A stretch of 11,972 bases of DNA, taken from the NCBI GenBank assembly GCA_947631075.1, contig CANRJU010000061.1:1-11972 (forward strand). Reading direction: 5' to 3'. Below the pieces are notes generated by a model. That model was not told where the DNA came from. It saw only the letters and a program-made list of their open reading frames with translations, and did not search any database. Source of the stretch: an uncultured Lachnospiraceae bacterium. Its GTDB lineage: Bacteria; Bacillota; Clostridia; Lachnospirales; Lachnospiraceae. A program made the translations under genes and the position numbers. Shown here one piece after another: positions 1 to 5,786 of the stretch (position 1 is its first letter; every line of letters begins with the position of its first letter).

Positions 1-72
1 GAGAAGGCGACGTCGGAGCTGACCAATGGGGCGGATATCGAGATCGTGCTGGGGACAGACGACGCCCTGTGA
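1..72 (+). CDS. C-terminal fragment of probable LCP (LytR-CpsA-Psr) protein, LytR_C domain
   Basis: Only the last 23 codons are present; the gene begins before the window and stops at TGA 70-72. The visible tail reads ...ELTNGADIEIVLGTDDAL. A closing 'GAD-I-x-I-V-L-G-x-D' strand is what LytR_C domains at the end of many LCP cell-wall polymer ligases look like. LCP proteins transfer lipid-linked glycopolymers to peptidoglycan on the outer face of the membrane. The next gene, 36 nt downstream, has a WecG/TagA fold, another glycopolymer family, which fits. With so few residues this is a motif-level guess. An unrelated protein ending in a beta strand is possible. Confidence 0.45.
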   Translation, partial: EKATSELTNGADIEIVLGTDDAL

Positions 73-108
73 CGGGGCGGACATTATTTATGTAAGGAGG
101 AGAGGGAT

Positions 109-873
109 ATGGGAACCAGAGTGCGCATTATGGATCTGGAACTGGATCTGATGACCCAGGAGAATCTGCAGGCCGAAGTGGCCGCCTATCTGGCCGACGA
201 CGTTCTGAATGTGATTCATGTCATCTCTCTGGACTACATTGATATGTACGATGAGAACGAGCTGGTGAAGCAGGTGTTATCCCAGGCGGATCTGGTGCTG
301 CCGGGGGAGAGGACGATTCTCTCCGCCCACCATGTGGAGGTGCTGGAGACGGCGGGCATGGTGGTAGACTACAAGAGTCTCCGTGGGATGACGGAGCTTC
401 TGAGCCTGGGGAACAAGACCTGTTATCTGGTATTGCGGAATGAAAAAGAGGCAAAGAGCGTCTACCACTATATGTCCAGGCACTTTCCCAGGGAGAATGT
501 GCTGGGCGTCTATGTGGCCGACGGAGGCGTGGCCGAGGAGGCGCTCATCAACGATATCAACACGAAACTGCCGGACGTCATTCTTCTGTCCTTAGACAGC
601 ACCAGCCAGGAGGAGTGGCTGCAGAACAATAAGGGAAAGGTCAACGCCAGGATTTGTCTGGTGATCGGGAGCATTCTTCCGCTGATCATGCGGGACAATG
701 TCCATGTGCCGGGGTGGATCAGCCGGATTCATCTGGGAGCTGTTTACAAATTTTTCGTGAGAATCCCCAATTCCCATTTTTTCAGAAAACGCATATTTAA
801 CCGCAAAATGGACGATTATAATATCAAAAAGAAGCTGCGGGGTAATGGGAATGAAAAAATTCGGGAGAAGTGA
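109..873 (+). CDS. Divergent WecG/TagA/CpsF-family glycosyltransferase-like protein, probably catalytically altered
   Basis: 254 aa, starting at ATG 109 behind AAGGAGGAGAGGG (94-106). The overall pattern matches WecG/TagA/CpsF transferases, which add ManNAc-type sugars to undecaprenyl-linked acceptors. The expected strand and helix 'HVISLDYIDMYD...ADLVLP' is at about residues 37-65, the 'DVILLSLDSTSQEEW' block at 156-170, and the basic C-terminal appendage 'VPGWISRIHLGAVYKFFVRIP' at about 200-220. Key positions differ. The family's 'P-D-G-x-G' segment carrying the catalytic Asp reads PGERT (65-69). The 'G-x-P-K-Q-E' motif reads DSTSQEE. The 'G-G-x-F-D-x-x-A-G' block reads GSILPLIMRD. I infer either a changed reaction or a non-catalytic scaffold. 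The 3' end overlaps the next gene by 29 nt, which suggests translational coupling. The fold call is fairly secure; activity is doubtful. Confidence 0.72.
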   Translation: MGTRVRIMDLELDLMTQENLQAEVAAYLADDVLNVIHVISLDYIDMYDENELVKQVLSQADLVLPGERTILSAHHVEVLETAGMVVDYKSLRGMTELLSLGNKTCYLVLRNEKEAKSVYHYMSRHFPRENVLGVYVADGGVAEEALINDINTKLPDVILLSLDSTSQEEWLQNNKGKVNARICLVIGSILPLIMRDNVHVPGWISRIHLGAVYKFFVRIPNSHFFRKRIFNRKMDDYNIKKKLRGNGNEKIREK

Positions 874-1690
874 AATCGGTGCCTATGGCGTCATTGCCGC
901 AGGCACTTTTCTTATGGCGGCGGGAATCAACCTGATCTACGAGCCCATGTCCATGGTGACCGGGGGATTTTCAGGGGCGGGTATTCTGCTGCGGGCCTTT
1001 GTCCCGGTTCCCCTGTGGGCGGTGACGCTCGCGCTCAACATCCCGCTGTTTCTGATTGCCGGCCGGATCTGGGGGAGAGAATATGTAAAAAAGACGGCTT
1101 TTGCCACGCTGTGCCTCTCGCTGGGGCTGGCGGTGCTGCCTGAAGGTCCCGTGGCCTATGGGGATTATCTGATGGCGGCGATTCTGGGAGGAGCCCTCAA
1201 TGGAACCGGACTGGGGCTGGTGTTCGGCCGCGGGGCCTCCACCGGCGGCACTGACCTGATGGCGGTCATTCTCCAGCATTTTTGCTGCGGCTATCCGGCC
1301 CTTTTGGGCATGTTAGACGGCGTGATTGTGGTTCTGGGCATGGCGGTGTTCGGCATACAGATCGGGCTGTATTCCATTGTAGCGGTCTTTGTCACGTCAA
1401 AAGTCATGGACCGGCTTATTGAGGGACTGAAATTCGCCAAGTTTCTGTATATCATCTCGGATTTTCCGGGGCAGATCGCGGACGCCATCATGGGGGAGAT
1501 CGGAAGGGGCGTGACGGCCCTCAATGGCCGGGGAATGTATTCCGGCCGGGAGAAAAAAGTGTTAGTCTGCGCCGTGACGAGGAAAGAATCCGCGAGAGTG
1601 CTCCGCCTGGTGAGAGAGCAGGATAAGGGGGCATTTGTGGTCATTTCGGACGCCAGAGAGGTGATGGGAGAGGGCTTTGGAGGAAAATGA
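845..1690 (+). CDS. YitT family membrane protein (DUF161 + DUF2179)
   Basis: 281 aa integral membrane protein. The first half is hydrophobic, with about five or six membrane segments (roughly 12-32, 57-74, 83-98, 107-127, 150-170 and 172-186). Between them is the family hallmark loop GRGASTGGTDL at 128-138. The C-terminal soluble region, about 220-275, fits DUF2179 (GRGVTALNGRGMYSG, then VLVCAVTRKE and a final FVVISDA strand). YitT proteins are widespread in Firmicutes and their substrate is not established; a transporter-like role is assumed. ATG 845 lies inside the preceding gene (29-nt overlap), and ATG 851 is an alternative start two codons in. Neither has a clear Shine-Dalgarno, so translation is probably coupled to the upstream gene. 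The family call is firm; the function is unknown. Confidence 0.88.
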   Translation: MGMKKFGRSEIGAYGVIAAGTFLMAAGINLIYEPMSMVTGGFSGAGILLRAFVPVPLWAVTLALNIPLFLIAGRIWGREYVKKTAFATLCLSLGLAVLPEGPVAYGDYLMAAILGGALNGTGLGLVFGRGASTGGTDLMAVILQHFCCGYPALLGMLDGVIVVLGMAVFGIQIGLYSIVAVFVTSKVMDRLIEGLKFAKFLYIISDFPGQIADAIMGEIGRGVTALNGRGMYSGREKKVLVCAVTRKESARVLRLVREQDKGAFVVISDAREVMGEGFGGK

Positions 1691-1703
1691 GGCATTTTTT
1701 AGG

Positions 1704-1743
1704 CAATTTTCACAAAAGTTGAGTGAATAATTTATGAAAATTG
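1704..1743. repeat. 9-bp inverted repeat enclosing two CodY-like boxes
   Basis: CAATTTTCA (1704-1712) is the exact reverse complement of TGAAAATTG (1735-1743), with 22 nt between. Each arm lies in a stretch resembling the Firmicutes CodY box (AATTTTCWGAAAATT). 1705-1719 matches 13 of 15 positions (mismatches at 9 and 14), and 1728-1742 matches 12 of 15. The centres are 23 bp apart. The region is AT-rich, so chance matches are possible. The position just upstream of the msmK promoter region suits an operator. Confidence 0.4.
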
Positions 1744-1786
1744 AATATAGAGTTTTTGAAGAAAATAGTGTATTATATATTTCAGA
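1741..1786 (+). promoter_or_regulatory. Weak candidate promoter for msmK
   Basis: This AT-rich stretch holds several -10-like hexamers (TATTAT 1771-1776, TATATT 1776-1781) and -35-like hexamers (TTGAAT 1741-1746, TTGAAG 1756-1761), but no pair has ideal 16-18 bp spacing. TTGAAG to TATATT is 14 bp. A promoter is expected here because msmK has a strong RBS and favourable-looking codon use, but the exact elements cannot be fixed by eye. Confidence 0.3.
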
Positions 1787-1815
1787 TGTTACAAAAAAAT
1801 TTAGGAGGAATAAAA

Positions 1816-2928
1816 ATGGCAAGTTTATCATTGAAAAACATCAATAAAGTGTATCCGAACGGATTCCACGCGGTGAAGGATTTCAACATGGAGATCGAGG
1901 ACAAGGAGTTCATCATTTTCGTAGGTCCGTCCGGATGTGGAAAGTCGACGACGCTTCGTATGATCGCCGGACTGGAGGAGATTTCCAGCGGCGAGCTCTG
2001 GATTGGGGACAAACTGGTCAATGACGTAGAACCAAAAGATCGTGATATTGCAATGGTATTCCAGAACTACGCGTTGTACCCGCATATGTCGGTATACGAC
2101 AACATGGCGTTTGGTCTGAAGCTCCGCAAGACCCCGAAAGATCAGATTGACCGCCTGGTACATGAGGCAGCTAAGATCCTTGATATCGAGCACTTGTTAG
2201 ACCGCAAGCCGAAAGCTCTTTCCGGTGGACAGAGACAGCGTGTTGCCATGGGACGTGCTATTGTGCGTAATCCTAAGGTATTCCTGATGGATGAGCCCCT
2301 TTCCAACCTGGACGCGAAGCTCCGCGTACAGATGCGTATTGAGATTTCCAAGCTCCATCAGAGACTGGAGACCACGATCATCTATGTAACCCATGACCAG
2401 ACCGAGGCCCTTACACTGGGAACCCGTATCGTGGTTATGAAGGACGGCGTGGTTCAGCAGGTAGATTCTCCGTTAGACCTGTACATGAGACCGAAAAACC
2501 TGTTTGTGGCAGGATTCATTGGATCTCCGCAGATGAACTTCATCGACGCCAAGGTAGTAGAGACTGACGGCGACGTAGTTCTCATGTTCGGTTCCAATTC
2601 CGTGAAGCTGCCGGAGGTTAAGGCTAAGAAGCTTCTGGATGCCGGCTACAAGGATAAGACCGTTACCTTTGGTATCCGTCCGGAGGATATCAAGGATGAG
2701 GAGATGTTCATCAGCAACTCCCCGGAGACCACTCTGGAGGCAACCGTCAAAGTATACGAGATGCTGGGCGCAGAGGTATTCCTGTACTTTACGGTAGAGA
2801 ACTATGACATTACCGTGCGCGTGAATCCTCGTACGACGGCCCGTCCGGGAGATACGATCAAGATCGCGCTGGATGCTTCCAAGATTCACCTCTTTGACAA
2901 GGAGACCCAGGAGACGATTACGAACTAA
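1816..2928 (+). CDS. msmK: MsmK/UgpC-type carbohydrate ABC transporter ATP-binding protein
   Basis: 370 aa from ATG 1816, chosen because AGGAGG (1803-1808) sits 7 nt upstream and the protein then begins MASLSLKNI as in its relatives; an in-frame TTG at 1741 is unlikely. All ABC ATPase motifs are intact: Walker A GPSGCGKST (37-45), Q-loop Q83, signature LSGGQ (135-139), Walker B VFLMDE (155-160), D-loop SNLD (163-166) and H-loop H193. Residues from about 235 form the TOBE/regulatory domain of the MalK/UgpC/MsmK group, including 'FGIRPEDI'. Such proteins energise CUT1 sugar importers from the cytoplasmic face. No permease or solute-binding gene is nearby, as with Streptococcus MsmK and Bacillus MsmX, which serve several importers. 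Codon choice (many CGT, GTA, CCG) looks tuned for high expression. The sugar cannot be inferred. Confidence 0.93.
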   Translation: MASLSLKNINKVYPNGFHAVKDFNMEIEDKEFIIFVGPSGCGKSTTLRMIAGLEEISSGELWIGDKLVNDVEPKDRDIAMVFQNYALYPHMSVYDNMAFGLKLRKTPKDQIDRLVHEAAKILDIEHLLDRKPKALSGGQRQRVAMGRAIVRNPKVFLMDEPLSNLDAKLRVQMRIEISKLHQRLETTIIYVTHDQTEALTLGTRIVVMKDGVVQQVDSPLDLYMRPKNLFVAGFIGSPQMNFIDAKVVETDGDVVLMFGSNSVKLPEVKAKKLLDAGYKDKTVTFGIRPEDIKDEEMFISNSPETTLEATVKVYEMLGAEVFLYFTVENYDITVRVNPRTTARPGDTIKIALDASKIHLFDKETQETITN

Positions 2929-2978
2929 ACCGGATTTTACCTATATTACATATATATGGATAAATAAAAAGAATAGAG

Positions 2979-3057
2979 AGAGCGGAAATATTTTCAGAGT
3001 GGAAGCATTTCCAAAGCGAAGTTGCTTCCAGGGCGGAAGTATCGCCGCTCTTTTTTT
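2979..3057 (+). terminator. Branched RNA structure ending in a T-run (probable msmK terminator)
   Basis: AGAGCGG (2979-2985) pairs with CCGCTCT (3045-3051), which runs into seven Ts (3051-3057). The enclosed 59 nt can fold into small hairpins: GGAA/TTCC (3001-3004/3009-3012), AAGC/GCTT (3014-3017/3024-3027) and GGCG/CGCC (3032-3035/3043-3046). A competing longer stem is TGGAAGC/GCTTCCA (3000-3006/3024-3030). The last small hairpin competes with the closing stem for CC at 3045-3046. It would end the msmK transcript. It is more elaborate than a simple terminator, so a regulatory leader or small RNA is an alternative. Confidence 0.6.
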
Positions 3058-3074
3058 CTATTTGATTGGAATAT

Positions 3075-3106
3075 TTGGAAATTATATCCCAAAGTCATGT
3101 TATAAT
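3075..3106 (+). promoter_or_regulatory. Candidate extended -10 promoter upstream of the EPS module
   Basis: TGTTATAAT (3098-3106) is a consensus extended -10. A partial -35, TTGGAA (3075-3080), is 20 bp upstream, longer than optimal but tolerable with an extended -10. It would give a second, longer leader for the EPS operon, starting about 3113. Confidence 0.45.
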
Positions 3107-3133
3107 ATCCTCATTTTTTGTAATATTTAGATA

Positions 3134-3162
3134 TTGACATAATATTAAAGTCGGGGTAAAAT
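3134..3162 (+). promoter_or_regulatory. Consensus sigma-A promoter of the EPS operon
   Basis: TTGACA (3134-3139), a 17-bp spacer and TAAAAT (3157-3162) make a nearly perfect vegetative promoter. Transcription would start near 3169, giving a leader of about 40 nt ahead of the GTG start at 3208. Confidence 0.8.
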
Positions 3163-3194
3163 ACAGCATGTAAAAAGAAATTAGGATCAGTAGC

Positions 3195-3205
3195 AGGAGG
3201 TGATC
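3195..3205 (+). promoter_or_regulatory. Extended Shine-Dalgarno deciding the GTG start of cpsB
   Basis: AGGAGGTGATC complements the 3' end of bacterial 16S rRNA (anti-SD GATCACCTCCT) over 11 nt. The core AGGAGG lies 7 nt before GTG 3208 and fixes this start. Confidence 0.75.
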
Positions 3206-3207
3206 GG

Positions 3208-3930
3208 GTGATTGATTTCCATTCTCATATACTTCCAGGCATAGACGACGGAAGCAGGAATATGGAAGAAACGGCCCGGTTGCTCAAGATGGAACATCAG
3301 CAGGGGGTTGAGACAGTAGTAGCGACTCCCCATTTTTATGCGGACAGCGATTCTGTATCCCATTTCCTGAAGAAGCGGTCCGAGAGTTTTGCGGAAGTGA
3401 GTGATTTCGCGGATCAGCAGAGAGCTCAGGGAGAGGACTGGATGCCGAAGATTATCGTCGGCGCCGAGGTGTATTATTTTCCGGAGATGGGAAAAGCGGA
3501 TCTGCTTCCGAGCCTCTGTCTGGAGGGTACATCACTGATTCTGCTGGAGATGCCTTTTGCGCAGTGGACAAAGAGCATGTACGAGGATATTTCCAGAATT
3601 ATTAAAAAGCAGAAGTTAACCGTTATTTTGGCCCATATAGAGCGATATTATCCGTTTCAGAAGGATAAGTCCATATGGCAGCAGGTTTTTGAACTTCCCC
3701 TGTACGCGCAGATCAATGCGGGGAGTTTTCAGGACAGGAAAAAGAGGAAGTTCAACTTGAAGTTTATTGATACAGGATTTCCGGTGCTTCTTGGAAGCGA
3801 CTGCCACAACACGGAGTACCGCAAGCCGAACCTGGCGGATGGCAGGGCTGTATTGAAAGAGAAGTCGGGCGGCGATGTGCTGAAGTCCATTGATGAACTG
3901 GGAGAAAGGTTGTTGGGCGCATATGTATAA
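3208..3930 (+). CDS. cpsB: CpsB/YwqE-type PHP-domain protein-tyrosine phosphatase
   Basis: 240 aa from GTG 3208. The protein opens with the PHP metal motif (DFHSHILPGIDDGS, H5 and H7) and keeps the other expected ligands: H42 in ATPHFY, E87 in GAEVYY, H143 in LAHIERY, and D198/H200 in GSDCHN. This is the Mn-dependent CpsB/YwqE/Wzb-like phosphatase family, which removes phosphate from the tyrosine cluster of the partner BY-kinase in the cytoplasm and so resets capsule/EPS synthesis. The matching kinase is encoded three genes downstream in the same operon. The length is close to the family's usual size (about 240-255 aa). The stop codon overlaps the start of the LCP gene (start ATG at 3923, stop TAA 3928-3930). 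Gene name is by analogy. Confidence 0.92.
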   Translation: MIDFHSHILPGIDDGSRNMEETARLLKMEHQQGVETVVATPHFYADSDSVSHFLKKRSESFAEVSDFADQQRAQGEDWMPKIIVGAEVYYFPEMGKADLLPSLCLEGTSLILLEMPFAQWTKSMYEDISRIIKKQKLTVILAHIERYYPFQKDKSIWQQVFELPLYAQINAGSFQDRKKRKFNLKFIDTGFPVLLGSDCHNTEYRKPNLADGRAVLKEKSGGDVLKSIDELGERLLGAYV

Positions 3931-4966
3931 AAAGGAAAAGATGAAGCTCGTTCTGCTTCTGGTGGGCATGATTGTCCTGATGGCCGGATTGTGGTTTGTG
4001 CTCCGGCAGCTGGGCGGATCTGAGCCCGCTTCCGACACGGCCATGAACAATGACAACATCTTTGCCGATGACCCGTTAGCCGAGACGGAGGAGCCAGAGG
4101 GCACCATCAAGTTGAACGGCGACAAATACAACTATTACCACGATTTTGAGACCTATTTATTTATGGGAACAGACGCCTCCGGCAATGAGGAAGCTGAGGG
4201 AGACGAGTACCGGGGCTCCATGGCGGATTTTCTGCTTCTCATCGTACTGGACAAGACGGATGACACCTACGGGTTTATCCAGTTCAACCGGGACACGATG
4301 ACCAAGATTAGACTGTTAGGCCGGAACGGCAAGGGCGTGGCCACTTCGCAGATGCAGCTCTGTACCGCGCACTGGTACGGCGGCACCAAGGAGCAGAGCT
4401 GTGAGAACACGGTAGAGGCCGTGTCAGATCTGCTCGGCAAGATTCCCATCGATGGATATTATTCCCTGACGATGGACGCCATCGCGCAGCTGAACCACGC
4501 GGTAGGCGGCATAGAAGTTACGATAGAAGATGACTTTTCCAAAGTTGACAAAAGTTTGACACAAGGTGAAACTATACTTTTAACGGATGAGCAGGCGTAT
4601 ACGTTTATCCATGACCGTTTTAACGTGGGAGATGAGGAAAATATTTCCCGCATGAAGCGGCAGAACCAATACATGAAAAAATTCCTGGAGAAAGCTAAGC
4701 AGATGGCGGATGAAGATCCTACGTTTGTGAACCGGCTATACCAGCAGCTACAGGATGTGGCTGTTACCGATATTACAGGCAGACAACTGTCACGAATGAC
4801 AAAATCCATGTCGGAGGGAGAGAATACCGGGATTCGCCAGTTCGAGGGCACATCGAAGATCGGGCAGGCGTTGCATGACGGCATTGATCACGCGGAGTTT
4901 TACCTTGATCCCGATTCCCTGGTAGATGTTATGACGGATCTGTACGGCTTGAAACCAACGGAATAG
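3923..4966 (+). CDS. LCP (LytR-CpsA-Psr) family cell-wall glycopolymer transferase
   Basis: 347 aa from ATG 3923, overlapping the cpsB stop by 8 nt, with GGAG..AGG at 3901-3909. ATG 3941 is a possible alternative start; an upstream in-frame ATG at 3893 is unlikely. A basic N-terminus and one membrane anchor (about 8-28) precede a linker (30-70) and the extracellular LCP domain (about 72-265). Recognisable blocks are LFMGTDASG (79-87), MADFLLLIVLD (Asp102), FNRDTM (Arg123), GIEVTIEDD, FIHDRFNVGDEE (228-239) and SRMKRQ (242-247). LCP proteins move polymers from undecaprenyl pyrophosphate to peptidoglycan. The usual R-x-R pair is H230-x-R232 here, and the P-R-D motif reads N-R-D. There is no clear LytR_C domain; the C-terminal 80 residues are charged and helical. 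It should attach or ligate the EPS made by this module. Confidence 0.88.
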   Translation: MYKKEKMKLVLLLVGMIVLMAGLWFVLRQLGGSEPASDTAMNNDNIFADDPLAETEEPEGTIKLNGDKYNYYHDFETYLFMGTDASGNEEAEGDEYRGSMADFLLLIVLDKTDDTYGFIQFNRDTMTKIRLLGRNGKGVATSQMQLCTAHWYGGTKEQSCENTVEAVSDLLGKIPIDGYYSLTMDAIAQLNHAVGGIEVTIEDDFSKVDKSLTQGETILLTDEQAYTFIHDRFNVGDEENISRMKRQNQYMKKFLEKAKQMADEDPTFVNRLYQQLQDVAVTDITGRQLSRMTKSMSEGENTGIRQFEGTSKIGQALHDGIDHAEFYLDPDSLVDVMTDLYGLKPTE

Positions 4967-4979
4967 AGAGGAAGTTTTG

Positions 4980-5786
4980 ATGAGTCAACAACAGACGGGC
5001 ATTACCCCGATTAACAATGAGAGAGAAGATGAATTTGAGATCGATCTGGTGGAGCTGCTGTTCTATTACCGCAGCCGATGGGTCCTCATCCTCTCCACAT
5101 TTATTATAGGAGCGCTGATTGCGGGTCTTATTACGATATATTTGATCACGCCGAAGTTTACAGCGACCTCGAAGCTGTACATGGTGTCGGCGTCCAGCGA
5201 TTCCATCGTGGATCTGACCGACTTGAACATTGGTACTTCTCTTTCGTCGGACTATGAGGAACTGCTGAAGGTTCGTCCGATCTTTGAGGAAATAATCAAA
5301 GAGGAGAAACTGCCTTACACCTATGAAGAACTGCTGAGTATGGTGACTATTTCCACCATTACCGATACGCGTATCCTGACGGTGACCGTAGAGAGCACCA
5401 GTCCGGAGGAGGCGCAGATTGTTGCCAACGCGCTGGCTGAGAAGGCGGTGAAGGAACTGCCGGAGCTGATGGATACCTCTGAGCCGAACATCGCGGAGAA
5501 AGCGATTCTGCCGGAGGAAAAGAGTTCGCCGAGCCTGATTAAGAATACGGCGATTGGCGCGCTGATTGCCTTAGTGCTGGTACTGGGCGTTCTCACATTC
5601 TTCTTTGTGACAGACGATACGCTCAAGTCGGCCGAGGATGTAGAAAAGACATTCGGCGTCATGCCGCTGACGGTGATTCCGGAGGGCGACGTGGAGGCTA
5701 TCTCCGACAAGAAGGAGAAGGAGATCAGCAAGGAAAAGGCAAAGCGCAGAAAGATCAGGAGGAAGCAGAAAAATGAACAAGGTTAA
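4980..5786 (+). CDS. cpsC: Wzz/CapA-type chain-length determinant and BY-kinase activator
   Basis: 268 aa from ATG 4980, behind AGAGAGGAAG (4965-4974); a TTG one codon earlier is not preferred. The layout is that of Gram-positive polysaccharide co-polymerases: a short cytoplasmic N-terminus with 'EIDLVELLFYYRSRW' (20-34), TM1 about 34-56, an extracellular Wzz domain (57-188), TM2 about 189-211, then a cytoplasmic tail. The tail contains 'DTLKSAEDVEKTFGVMPLTVIPEGD', the juxtamembrane block that in CapA/YwqC proteins stimulates the separate kinase. It ends in a very basic stretch (KEKAKRRKIRRKQK, about 251-264). The protein would set polymer length and switch on the downstream kinase, whose start overlaps this stop by 14 nt. 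Gene name is by analogy. Confidence 0.92.
   Translation: MSQQQTGITPINNEREDEFEIDLVELLFYYRSRWVLILSTFIIGALIAGLITIYLITPKFTATSKLYMVSASSDSIVDLTDLNIGTSLSSDYEELLKVRPIFEEIIKEEKLPYTYEELLSMVTISTITDTRILTVTVESTSPEEAQIVANALAEKAVKELPELMDTSEPNIAEKAILPEEKSSPSLIKNTAIGALIALVLVLGVLTFFFVTDDTLKSAEDVEKTFGVMPLTVIPEGDVEAISDKKEKEISKEKAKRRKIRRKQKNEQG

Noticed and set aside
971..1695. Long open frames on the - strand opposite the YitT gene
   Set aside because: They shadow a clear membrane-protein gene, lack ribosome binding sites and give low-complexity His/Arg/Pro-rich or unfamiliar sequences.
2986..3000. Possible CodY box (ATTTTCAGA) in the structured element
   Set aside because: Only the left half fits the consensus; four or more mismatches in the right half.
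2873..3130. Small + strand frame spanning the msmK end and the intergenic region
   Set aside because: It starts inside msmK in another frame and reads through the terminator structure. The peptide is low-complexity and has no RBS.
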